From the NCBI RefSeq assembly GCF_014192015.1, contig NZ_JACHXJ010000005.1, positions 186,001 through 250,000 of the forward strand: a stretch of DNA of 64,000 nt, in the 5' to 3' direction. The translations under genes and the position numbers were made by a program. The notes beneath the pieces are model-generated. The model did no database searches. It was given only the letters and a program-made list of their open reading frames with translations, and was not told the origin of the DNA. The stretch comes from Paenibacillus rhizosphaerae. Its GTDB lineage: Bacteria > Bacillota > Bacilli > Paenibacillales > Paenibacillaceae. Shown piece by piece: positions 1-6,108 of this stretch; position 1 is the first letter of the stretch, and every line of letters begins with the position of its first letter.

Positions 1-612
1 AAGCTGATCATCAACTTTGTGGGGGCGCTGATCAGCTTCACGGTCATGATGATTTTCTTTATTACCAAGTTTGGGCAGGTGTGGCCCGTGCTGATTTTCC
101 TGCCGCTGATCGTTTATATATTTCATGCGGTCAAAAGGCACTACGAGGCTGTCGGCGACCAGCTGCGGATTACGACCTGCGAGCCGGCCGTTCCCGTCGA
201 AGGAAATGTGATGATCGTGCCTGTCGCCGGGATTACCCATGTGGTGGAGAACTCGATTAATTACGCCAAGTCGCTGTCACCCGACCAGATCATCGCTGTT
301 TACGTAGCCTATGACCGGGAATCGGAGCGGAAGATGGAGGAGAAGTGGAAGCAGTGGCAGCCCGACATTCGGCTGGTGACGCTGCTGTCGCCTTACCGCA
401 GTATTATCCAGCCGCTGACGAAATTTGTGGATACCGTGGAGTACAAAGCTTCAGAGTCGCACTACCGGGTGACGGTGCTTATTCCGCAGTTTATCCCCAA
501 GAAGAGCTGGCATAACATTTTGCATAACCAGTCGAGCCTGCTGATCCGTGCCTTTTTGCTCTACCGGAAAAATATCATCGTCACCACGGTGCCGTACCAT
601 TTAAAAAAGTAG
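1..612 (+). CDS. APC-family amino acid permease, C-terminal part (partial)
   Basis: The frame is open from base 1, so the gene starts outside the window; the GTG at 19 is internal. About 40 residues at the start form two hydrophobic segments with a short turn, which I read as the last two membrane helices of an amino acid permease of the APC superfamily. They are followed by a soluble tail of about 140 residues with several charged and aromatic positions and no hydrophobic span, probably cytosolic. The exact substrate cannot be told from this piece. The gene ends just before a strong bidirectional hairpin shared with the convergent ABC-F gene. Family assignment rests on general resemblance and is moderately sure. 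Confidence 0.55.
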   Translation, partial: KLIINFVGALISFTVMMIFFITKFGQVWPVLIFLPLIVYIFHAVKRHYEAVGDQLRITTCEPAVPVEGNVMIVPVAGITHVVENSINYAKSLSPDQIIAVYVAYDRESERKMEEKWKQWQPDIRLVTLLSPYRSIIQPLTKFVDTVEYKASESHYRVTVLIPQFIPKKSWHNILHNQSSLLIRAFLLYRKNIIVTTVPYHLKK

Positions 613-631
613 CAAGTTTACCCGTTACAAA

Positions 632-676
632 AAAGAAGCTGCCGACCGGGTTCTTCCGGAGCGGCAGCTTCTTTCC
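632..676. terminator. Bidirectional rho-independent terminator
   Basis: Arms of 13 bases at 632-644 and 662-674 are perfectly complementary (AAAGAAGCTGCCG and its complement). A-run on the left and T-run on the right allow it to stop both the permease gene and the convergent ABC-F gene. Confidence 0.85.
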
Positions 677-735
677 TTGAAGATCAATGATGCGAATCCA
701 TATTGGATTCGTGATTTGCGCTTTGTCTCTTGGTC

Positions 736-2271
736 TTACTTCCAATCCTGCACCCTCCAAATGTCCGTGATCCAATCTTCGTAGAAGGCGGGTTCGTGGG
801 ACACCAGCAGCACGGTGCCGGGGTAGGCGGCCAGTGCCTTCTGCAGGGACTCCTTCGCGCGGACATCCAAATGGTTCGTCGGCTCATCCAGCACGAGCAG
901 ATTGCTCCGGCTGAGCATCAGCTCCGCGAGCCGCACCTTGGCCTGTTCCCCGCCGCTCAGCGTCCGCAGGGGCTTGCGGATATGCTCTGCGCTCAGACCG
1001 GCCATGGCCAGCGTGCGGCGGATCTCCTTCTCCGTCAAATCCGGACGCAAGGACCAGACGTACTGCAGCGGTGTGTCCGAAGAGGGCGTGTCTTCCTGCT
1101 GATAATAGGCGGTCCGGACCGTGTTCTGAACGGTGACGGCGCCGCCCAGCGCGTTGATGCCGCCGAGCAGGGTCTTCAGCAGCGTGGACTTGCCGGTGCC
1201 GTTCTCCCCGATGATGGCGATTTTGTCGCCGACCTTGACGGTGAGGTTCAGCGGCCGGAACAGCGGCACCCCGTACCCGGCCTGAAGCCGTCTGGCCTCG
1301 ATCAGCACCGAGCCGCTGAGATTTCCTTCCGCCCGGAACTCAAAACGGGGCGCCGTGCCCTCTCCGGGCTTCTCGACCCGCTCGATACGGCTCAGCATTT
1401 TCTCGCGGCTCTTGGCCTGCTTCGCCTTGCGGACCCGGTTGATGTTAATAAAGGATTCCAGCCGTTCGATCTCCCGGGTCTGCCGCTCATAGACGGCTTG
1501 CTGCTGCTTCTGGGTGAGCGCGTATTGCTTCTGAAACGCGGCATAGCTGCCTGTGTAGCGTTTCAAGGTCTGATGGGCCAGGTGAAAAATCACGTTCGTG
1601 ATTTCGTTCAGGAAATGCTCGTCATGCGACACAACGATAAAGGCGTGCGGGTACTTTTTCAAGTAGCCGGTCAGCCACTCGATATGCACCGCGTCCAGAT
1701 AGTTGGTCGGTTCGTCGAGCAGCAGCACATCGGGCTCCTCCAGCAGCAGCTTGGCAAGCAGCAGCTTTGTCTTCTGGCCGCCGCTTAAGCGGCTTACGTC
1801 GGTGTCCAGGCCGATCTCGGCCAGACCCAGCCCACGGGCCACGTCCTCAACTTTAGCGGAAATGGTGTAGAAGCCGGCCTGCTCCAGGCCATCCTGCAGT
1901 TCGCCGTAGCGCCTGAGCATTGCGTCAAGGTTGTCTCCTGCGTCACCGAATCGGGCCGCGATTTCATTCATTTCGCATTCCATGTCAAACAAGTGCTGAA
2001 AGGCCCGCTCCAGATACCGCAGGACCGTCATCCCTTCCTGCAGCGAGATGTGCTGCTCCAGGAAGCCGGCCCGGACGCGCGGCGACCACTCGATCCGCCC
2101 TTCCTCCGGCAGCAGGCTTCCGGTCAGCAGGCGGAACAGCGTCGACTTGCCGGCGCCGTTCATGCCGACCAGTCCGGCATGCTCGCCCGGCAGCAGGCGA
2201 AATTCAATGTGGCGAAACGTGATTTGATCTCCGTACATATGCGTAAGATTCGTGACATTTAATATGCTCAT
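736..2271 (-). CDS. ABC-F family ATPase, probable ribosome-protection (antibiotic resistance) protein
   Basis: A 511-residue soluble protein with two ABC ATPase domains and no membrane segment, the layout of ABC-F proteins, which bind the ribosomal E site and remodel or clear drugs from the peptidyl transferase centre. Walker A motifs lie at about 33-44 and 355-363, LSGGQ-type signatures at 162-169 and 438-445, and DEPTN Walker B/switch motifs at 186-190 and 462-466. A charged, Arg/Lys-rich helical linker (about 245-305) joins them and there is little C-terminal extension. The ATG at 2271 follows AAGGAGAGA. The leader carries a promoter, a 13-codon upstream ORF and a terminator, as in inducible resistance ABC-F genes. 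A housekeeping ABC-F (YkpA/EttA class) is possible, but the attenuator argues for resistance. The drug class cannot be read. Confidence 0.85.
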   Translation of the reverse strand: MSILNVTNLTHMYGDQITFRHIEFRLLPGEHAGLVGMNGAGKSTLFRLLTGSLLPEEGRIEWSPRVRAGFLEQHISLQEGMTVLRYLERAFQHLFDMECEMNEIAARFGDAGDNLDAMLRRYGELQDGLEQAGFYTISAKVEDVARGLGLAEIGLDTDVSRLSGGQKTKLLLAKLLLEEPDVLLLDEPTNYLDAVHIEWLTGYLKKYPHAFIVVSHDEHFLNEITNVIFHLAHQTLKRYTGSYAAFQKQYALTQKQQQAVYERQTREIERLESFININRVRKAKQAKSREKMLSRIERVEKPGEGTAPRFEFRAEGNLSGSVLIEARRLQAGYGVPLFRPLNLTVKVGDKIAIIGENGTGKSTLLKTLLGGINALGGAVTVQNTVRTAYYQQEDTPSSDTPLQYVWSLRPDLTEKEIRRTLAMAGLSAEHIRKPLRTLSGGEQAKVRLAELMLSRSNLLVLDEPTNHLDVRAKESLQKALAAYPGTVLLVSHEPAFYEDWITDIWRVQDWK

Positions 2272-2425
2272 GATTCTCTCTCCTTAGGTTTCATTGAATA
2301 CGTTCGAATGAAGCCATCAGGAGGACAGCGAAATGATGTGAATATCCGGTTGTATACTAAGATACCCCAGCCAATTGGGTCCGTTCCCCCGGTGTTTCAG
2401 GTGCTTTACGGGGCCGCCCAAATAT

Positions 2426-2464
2426 GCAAAAAAAGCGGGTGAGGTGAACACACCTTACCCGCTT
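2426..2464 (-). terminator. Terminator inside the ABC-F leader (attenuator)
   Basis: A 14-bp stem (2433-2446 with 2451-2464, one G-U pair, loop AACA) is followed on the minus strand by seven T. It lies between the ABC-F promoter (2626-2655) and the ABC-F start (2271), with about 155 nt left to the start codon. No gene ends upstream of it, so it is best explained as a conditional terminator controlling the ABC-F gene. Confidence 0.8.
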
Positions 2465-2502
2465 AACGTTCAAAAGCTGGAAAAGATGTGGAAATCATAT
2501 CG

Positions 2503-2571
2503 ACTGTTCTCGAGATGGCTAAAAAAGGGCAGACTTCTCCCGTATCAAGCCAAATCTCTTCTAAGAACAGT
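2503..2571 (-). promoter_or_regulatory. Inverted repeat pairing the upstream ORF with downstream leader
   Basis: Eight bases at 2564-2571, which lie inside the 13-codon upstream ORF, are exactly complementary to 2503-2510 (ACTGTTCT / AGAACAGT on the minus strand). A ribosome stalled on the upstream ORF would hide the first arm and free the second, the usual logic of ribosome-mediated attenuation. I did not find a clear antiterminator partner for the terminator arm by eye. Confidence 0.5.
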
Positions 2572-2586
2572 AGACAAAATTTCCAT
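2545..2586 (-). CDS. Leader peptide upstream of the ABC-F gene
   Basis: A 13-codon ORF reading MEILSTVLRRDLA, started by ATG at 2586 and preceded at good spacing by GAGGTGGG. It lies about 30 nt downstream of the expected transcription start and about 80 nt upstream of the leader terminator. Codons 5-8 form one arm of an 8-bp inverted repeat. It is likely a regulatory leader peptide sensing ribosome stalling rather than a functional protein. Inference from layout only. Confidence 0.55.
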   Translation of the reverse strand: MEILSTVLRRDLA

Positions 2587-2625
2587 GACCTTCCCACCTC
2601 ATTCAAGTTTATCGTTACGCCACAC

Positions 2626-2655
2626 AGTATAAGGGAGGCTTCCTGCAGTTGTCAA
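2626..2655 (-). promoter_or_regulatory. Sigma-A promoter of the ABC-F gene
   Basis: TTGACA (2650-2655) and TATACT (2626-2631) on the minus strand with an 18-bp spacer. The expected start near 2619 gives a leader of about 350 nt before the ABC-F start codon. Confidence 0.75.
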
Positions 2656-2701
2656 TCGGACACCAGCCGGGGAATGCTTAGCTCTCCAACCCGCCGCAGG
2701 C

Positions 2702-2719
2702 GGTTAAGAATCCTTAACC
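2702..2719. repeat. Dyad between the two divergent promoters
   Basis: GGTTAAG, spacer AATC, CTTAACC, a perfect 7-bp inverted repeat ending 10 bp upstream of the FusB-side -35 box. A second imperfect GC-rich dyad (about 2688-2705) adjoins it. Either could be an operator shared by both divergent genes; no regulator gene lies next to it. Confidence 0.35.
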
Positions 2720-2729
2720 CAGGGATATC

Positions 2730-2758
2730 TTTACAAGGCTGAAATGAGAATTTATAAT
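2730..2758 (+). promoter_or_regulatory. Sigma-A promoter of the FusB/FusC-like gene
   Basis: TTTACA (2730-2735), 17-bp spacer, perfect TATAAT (2753-2758). The expected start near 2765 gives a leader of about 205 nt before the ATG at 2973. Confidence 0.8.
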
Positions 2759-2772
2759 GTCGGTGTATGTGC

Positions 2773-2893
2773 AGAAGTTCGAAAGGGGAATCCATAAGTG
2801 GCAGTTGTTTGCTTGTAGCCGGCAAAAGTGCAAAAATTTCGTGATTTGTTCACGGGATACGTATGCCCTTTTGACCTAATACAAGGAACTTCT
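2773..2893 (+). promoter_or_regulatory. Structured leader of the FusB/FusC-like gene
   Basis: AGAAGTTC at 2773-2780 is exactly complementary to GAACTTCT at 2886-2893, bringing the start of the leader next to the terminator at 2918. Inside the loop a very short ORF (GTG 2798 to TAG 2818, six codons, peptide MAVVCL) follows AAAGGGGAA at usable spacing. This fits attenuation governed by translation of a leader peptide, but the tiny ORF is only weakly supported. Confidence 0.45.
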
Positions 2894-2917
2894 CGCATCG
2901 TATTTTTTTCGATACCG

Positions 2918-2950
2918 ACGGAGTGCCTTATTTGAGGTACTCCGTTTTTT
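2918..2950 (+). terminator. Terminator inside the FusB/FusC-like leader (attenuator)
   Basis: An 11-bp stem (2918-2928 with 2935-2945, one G-U pair), 6-nt loop and six T, ending 22 bp before the start codon and just upstream of the ribosome binding site. Promoter, leader and gene point the same way and no gene ends here, so this is a conditional terminator for the downstream gene. Confidence 0.8.
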
Positions 2951-2972
2951 GGTGAATTGAGGAGGAAAACAC

Positions 2973-3620
2973 ATGCTAACGCCATTTATGGAAAACCACG
3001 AGTATAATTTGATCAAGCGCCTGGTGGGGCGCCTCGAATATAACATCAAGACCACAGCCGACCAGAAGGTAATAGCCGCCATCCGGCATACGACTTGGAC
3101 GCGAGTCATTGAAATGTTCCCTGCTGCGACGGAGGAGCAGAAGCGGTTTTTCGACCGGATTCCGACGCTAAACCGTGCCGAGGAATTCCAGGCTTATTTG
3201 AGCGAGCTGGAGCAATACGTCACGGCCTTTCCGCAGGTCACGGAACAGCAGCTGAAGAAGCTTTTTCCCAAGGTTAAAAAGCTGAAGCTTCCGCCGCTGG
3301 CCGAGCTCAATTTCCGCTTCCTGACCTATATCGGCTGGACCGACATTTCAACGAATAAACTGTTCATCGTCTATAACCTGGACGGAAAAATGACAGGCAT
3401 TGAGGGCCGGTTCACCCCGACGAACAAGAAGGGGGTCTGCTGCCTCTGCAATAAGCACGAAGAGGTGGCCTTCGTGACCGCGCAGACGAAAGCCAAAGGA
3501 TCGGCACTGGATCATTTCGGACGGGTCGGAAATTATATGTGCATCGACAGCGCCAAGTGCAACCAGAATATTACCGATGTATTTCAACTGGAACGGTTTA
3601 TGAAGGACGTCTTAAACTAA
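2973..3620 (+). CDS. FusB/FusC-family EF-G-binding protein (fusidic acid resistance type)
   Basis: A 215-residue protein matching the FusB/FusC family: a helical N-terminal half (about 1-100) and a C-terminal domain with a four-cysteine zinc site, here Cys156/Cys159 (within CCLC) and Cys190/Cys196. Members bind elongation factor G and help release it from ribosomes stalled by fusidic acid; chromosomal homologues occur in many Bacillales. The ATG at 2973 follows AGGAGG with 7-nt spacing. It is transcribed divergently from the ABC-F gene, and both are controlled by leader terminators, so they may form a two-gene ribosome-protection unit. Whether it gives fusidic acid resistance here is not shown. 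Confidence 0.85.
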   Translation: MLTPFMENHEYNLIKRLVGRLEYNIKTTADQKVIAAIRHTTWTRVIEMFPAATEEQKRFFDRIPTLNRAEEFQAYLSELEQYVTAFPQVTEQQLKKLFPKVKKLKLPPLAELNFRFLTYIGWTDISTNKLFIVYNLDGKMTGIEGRFTPTNKKGVCCLCNKHEEVAFVTAQTKAKGSALDHFGRVGNYMCIDSAKCNQNITDVFQLERFMKDVLN

Positions 3621-3649
3621 CCAGGCTGGCTGTGCGAGAAATAAAGGAG

Positions 3650-3716
3650 CTCCCGGGTTGATCCCGGGAGAATAAACAGCGGGCAGGCCGAGGGGCCTTG
3701 CCCGTTTTCCTTTTTC
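3650..3716 (+). terminator. Double hairpin terminator after the FusB-like gene
   Basis: First hairpin CTCCCGGG/CCCGGGAG at 3650-3670, then a GC-rich stem at about 3680-3704 followed by a T-rich tract. It separates the gene from the convergent reductase gene. Confidence 0.8.
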
Positions 3717-3738
3717 TTTTAAGCTATCCGGGATGGAA

Positions 3739-4278
3739 TCAGTGAATCAGCACAGGAGAAGGCGTCTGGATATACTCGGCGTACCGGATGCCTTCCGTCT
3801 TCAATTGCTCCTGACTGGCCCGGTTGGCATCGTACACCACGAACGGGGGAAGGAAGGTGCCGTGGCAGTGGGCAATCGTAAGGTGGATCGGTTTTAGCAG
3901 CTCGCTGATCGTAAACCAGTTCTCTCCTCCGGCCTGAAATGATTTATCCGTGCCGCCGGCGGTAGTGACGACGATGAATTCTTTGCCCTTTAAATGCTCC
4001 CCTCCGGGGCCGTAAGCCCAGCCGGGAGTCAGTACATCGTCAAACCATTTTTTTAGGAGGGGCGGTGAGCTGTACCAATAAAAAGGGAACTGGAGAACAA
4101 TCCGGTCGTAAGCAAGCAGCAGCTGCTTCTCCCGGTCCGCATCGATCTGCCAATCAGGATACTCCTGATACAGATCGCGGACGTGGATATCGGTATGCTT
4201 CGGCAGCGCTTCGAGCAGCGCACGATTGGCTTTGGATCGGCTCAGATCAGGGTGGGATACGATGACCATCGTTTTCAT
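3739..4278 (-). CDS. Flavodoxin-fold NAD(P)H quinone oxidoreductase (YwrO/KefF/MdaB type)
   Basis: A 179-residue protein of the NAD(P)H dehydrogenase (quinone) family. An FMN-binding loop near residues 9-16 (SHPDLSRS), the PFYWYSSP segment (about 65-72) and the GPGG and TTAGG segments (about 90-110) are characteristic. It should reduce quinones or other electrophiles by two electrons using NAD(P)H in the cytosol. It faces an HxlR-type regulator gene at 4540 across a 261-bp gap crowded with GTAC sites, so it is the probable target of that regulator. ATG at 4278 follows AAAGGATGA. Family sure; precise substrate unknown. Confidence 0.8.
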   Translation of the reverse strand: MKTMVIVSHPDLSRSKANRALLEALPKHTDIHVRDLYQEYPDWQIDADREKQLLLAYDRIVLQFPFYWYSSPPLLKKWFDDVLTPGWAYGPGGEHLKGKEFIVVTTAGGTDKSFQAGGENWFTISELLKPIHLTIAHCHGTFLPPFVVYDANRASQEQLKTEGIRYAEYIQTPSPVLIH

Positions 4279-4354
4279 TTCAAATCATCCTTTCGGGTGG
4301 AGTGCGTTATGAATGATGCACCCCCAGTATTGTTCATGACCGCCGCTTTGAAAA

Positions 4355-4488
4355 GTACGCATTTTAAACATACTAAGTCCTGTATACCGTACTATTGATC
4401 AGGACAGCGTACTGCCGGGTAGTACGAAAAACCATACTATGTACGATTCAGAAGAGTACTGTCACGATTCGGCGTACTCTGGTACAAT
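4355..4488. promoter_or_regulatory. Operator cluster of eight GTAC sites with promoter
   Basis: GTAC occurs at 4355, 4389, 4409, 4422, 4441, 4456, 4474 and 4482, mostly as CGTACT or AGTACG. Two form a perfect inverted repeat, CGTACT (4408-4413), 7 nt, AGTACG (4421-4426). A rightward promoter CTGTCA-18-TACAAT (4459-4488) overlaps the last sites. This is likely the binding region of the HxlR-type regulator that controls both divergent genes. Confidence 0.55.
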
Positions 4489-4539
4489 GGCAGCAAAGAC
4501 GGCACTGCCGCTTCGGCTGGAAAGGGGAGGGCTAGCGAG

Positions 4540-4917
4540 ATGAGTAAGGACCACGGGACGGGAAACACGGGAGGAATCATCACGACGCTGCAGGCGATCG
4601 GAGGCAAGTGGAAGCCGCTCATTTTGTTTATATTGCTGCACCAGGGGACGAAACGGTTCGGGGAGCTGCGCAGGCAGCTTCCCCATATTACACAGGGCAT
4701 GCTGACCAACCAATTGCGTGAGCTTGAGCAAGATGGATTGATTCACCGGAAGGTATATCAGGAGGTTCCTCCCAAGGTAGAATACTCCTTGACGGAACAT
4801 GGGGAGTCACTGAGATCCGTGCTCCACGATATGTGCAGCTGGGGTTATGAGCATATGGATTTCAAGGTAAATGCCGCCAAGGAGGAAACCGCCTCCGAAG
4901 CGGACGGAAATATGTAA
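4540..4917 (+). CDS. HxlR/YodB-family transcriptional regulator
   Basis: A 125-residue winged-helix regulator of the HxlR (MarR/DUF24) family: GGKWKPLILF, TQGMLTNQLRELEQDGLI recognition segment (about 55-75) and VPPKVEYSLTEHG wing are typical. Redox-sensing relatives such as YodB and CatR use a conserved cysteine near residue 6; this protein has none at its N terminus and only one cysteine, near residue 97, so its sensing chemistry may differ. ATG at 4540 follows GGGAGGG. It lies divergent from the quinone reductase gene and probably controls that gene and itself through the GTAC sites. Confidence 0.85.
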   Translation: MSKDHGTGNTGGIITTLQAIGGKWKPLILFILLHQGTKRFGELRRQLPHITQGMLTNQLRELEQDGLIHRKVYQEVPPKVEYSLTEHGESLRSVLHDMCSWGYEHMDFKVNAAKEETASEADGNM

Positions 4918-4942
4918 GGGAGGGCCTGAGGGCCCTCCCTTA
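4915..4942. terminator. Bidirectional terminator hairpin
   Basis: Perfect 12-bp stem 4915-4926 with 4931-4942 and loop TGAG, including the HxlR gene stop codon. It sits between convergent genes; the T-run is weak. Confidence 0.65.
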
Positions 4943-4956
4943 CTGTATATTGGCTA

Positions 4957-5484
4957 TCATTCTTCAAATGTCAGGTTAGACGGCTCGTCCCGAAGCTCGT
5001 AGACGATCTCCAGATTCGTGGTAGGTACGCTCTCGTCGACCTCTTCAAACCGGAAGCTGTCCACCCATGCCTGCCCCGGTCCCATCAGCAGCACGCGGAG
5101 CGAGATTGTCGCGGCATTGTCCGGGACATCAAGCACGATGGCGTAGTGGTTCCAATGCGTATCGCCCACAATTCGGCGGTTGTTCATATTGTCAAACCGG
5201 AGCACGTCCTCGGCCTGATTATCGACCCGCATCCACAGTCCGCAGAACTCGGTTACTCCTTCCGTCCGGACGAAGCCGGAGAAGCGCATTCTACGTTTCA
5301 GGTACCGATCGGCTTTAAATTGCTGCATCATGGTGGCGAACACGTTCGGGCCTGCTGGTGTGACGGCTTTCAAATAACCCGAGGCATTCCCTTGATGAAC
5401 GTTGTGGCGGTCCAGTCCGATTTCATATTGATGCGGGTGGCTGCCGCTCAGCACCCAGCCCTTCACCATTGATTCCTCGATCAT
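4957..5484 (-). CDS. Protein of unknown function downstream of AraC, predicted beta-rich ligand-binding domain
   Basis: A 175-residue soluble protein starting at ATG 5484, preceded by AAGGAGG. Upstream in-frame sequence is open to 5607 but reads as noncoding, Arg-rich sequence. It begins with a W-x-L-x-G-S-H-P segment and contains short beta-type stretches such as GLWMRVD and WNHYAIVLDVP, resembling the jelly-roll-like domain found next to or fused to AraC regulators in Bacillales. It is 58 nt downstream of a 101-residue AraC helix-turn-helix protein on the same strand, so it is probably co-transcribed and may act as its effector-binding partner. Function is not known. Confidence 0.6.
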   Translation of the reverse strand: MIEESMVKGWVLSGSHPHQYEIGLDRHNVHQGNASGYLKAVTPAGPNVFATMMQQFKADRYLKRRMRFSGFVRTEGVTEFCGLWMRVDNQAEDVLRFDNMNNRRIVGDTHWNHYAIVLDVPDNAATISLRVLLMGPGQAWVDSFRFEEVDESVPTTNLEIVYELRDEPSNLTFEE

Positions 5485-5542
5485 GTTCTTTTCTCCTCCT
5501 TGGGCGGCATGGGCCTGAGCATGAAGGCTGAACATCTTCCGG

Positions 5543-5848
5543 TTATCGCCCTGGCGGCATGCCGTACATCTTTTTAAAGGCGCGGGTAAACGCCTCCTGG
5601 CTCTCAAAATGGCACTGCAGCGAAATGCCGATGATCGGCTCCTCCGAGTACAGAAGCATTCGCGAGGCGAGACACAGCCGGCGGCTGCGCGAATATTCGG
5701 CGATGCTCAGCCCGGTCTCCCTTCTAAACAACCGGTGAAAATGGAATGGTGAGAATCCGGCCTCCGCCGCGATCTGCTCGAGTGTCAGCGGTTCGTGAAG
5801 CTGTTCCTCCATGAACCGGATGCTGTGTTGAATCCGACTTGAATACAC
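5543..5848 (-). CDS. Small AraC-family transcriptional regulator (DNA-binding domain only)
   Basis: A 101-residue protein made only of the double helix-turn-helix AraC domain: LTLEQIAAEAGFSPFHFHRLF is the first helix-turn-helix and the conserved ESQEAFTRAFKKMYGMPPG is the second. It lacks the effector domain of typical AraC proteins, as in SoxS/MarA. The start is GTG at 5848, set by AAAGGAGGGG. The following gene (4957-5484) may supply the missing sensor part in trans; homologous arrangements as one fused chain are plausible. The break between them contains a stop and its own ribosome binding site, so I treat them as two genes. Confidence 0.75.
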   Translation of the reverse strand: MYSSRIQHSIRFMEEQLHEPLTLEQIAAEAGFSPFHFHRLFRRETGLSIAEYSRSRRLCLASRMLLYSEEPIIGISLQCHFESQEAFTRAFKKMYGMPPGR

Positions 5849-6108
5849 CAGTGTGCCCCTCCTTTGATATCAGCATAGCAGACGGGAGGGGGTGCGTTTT
5901 GACCGTTCTTGCTAACATGCGAAAAAGCCCGAGATAGGCAGGCTGCCGTGCGGGCTGGAACAAAGGGAGGCGTTTGGAATCGGATGGTGCGAACGGGAAC
6001 GTTGCGGGGCGGTTTCCATGTTGTGAAGGAATTAGATCATTGAGGGCCGTCGCGCGCCACTTGTTCAACGAAGACACGCCACGGCAGGTCACTAGCTAGG
6101 CTTCGGTG

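Noticed and set aside
730..1788. 352-codon + strand frame opposite the ABC-F gene
   Set aside because: It mirrors the strong ABC-F coding sequence on the other strand, has no ribosome binding site and its composition is not protein-like.
2757..2880. 40-codon + strand frame in the FusB-side leader beginning at ATG 2757
   Set aside because: The ATG overlaps the -10 box, so it would not be in the transcript; no ribosome binding site.
4355..4488. CRISPR-like or tandem repeat array
   Set aside because: The repeated GTAC units are too short and irregularly spaced; better explained as operator half-sites.
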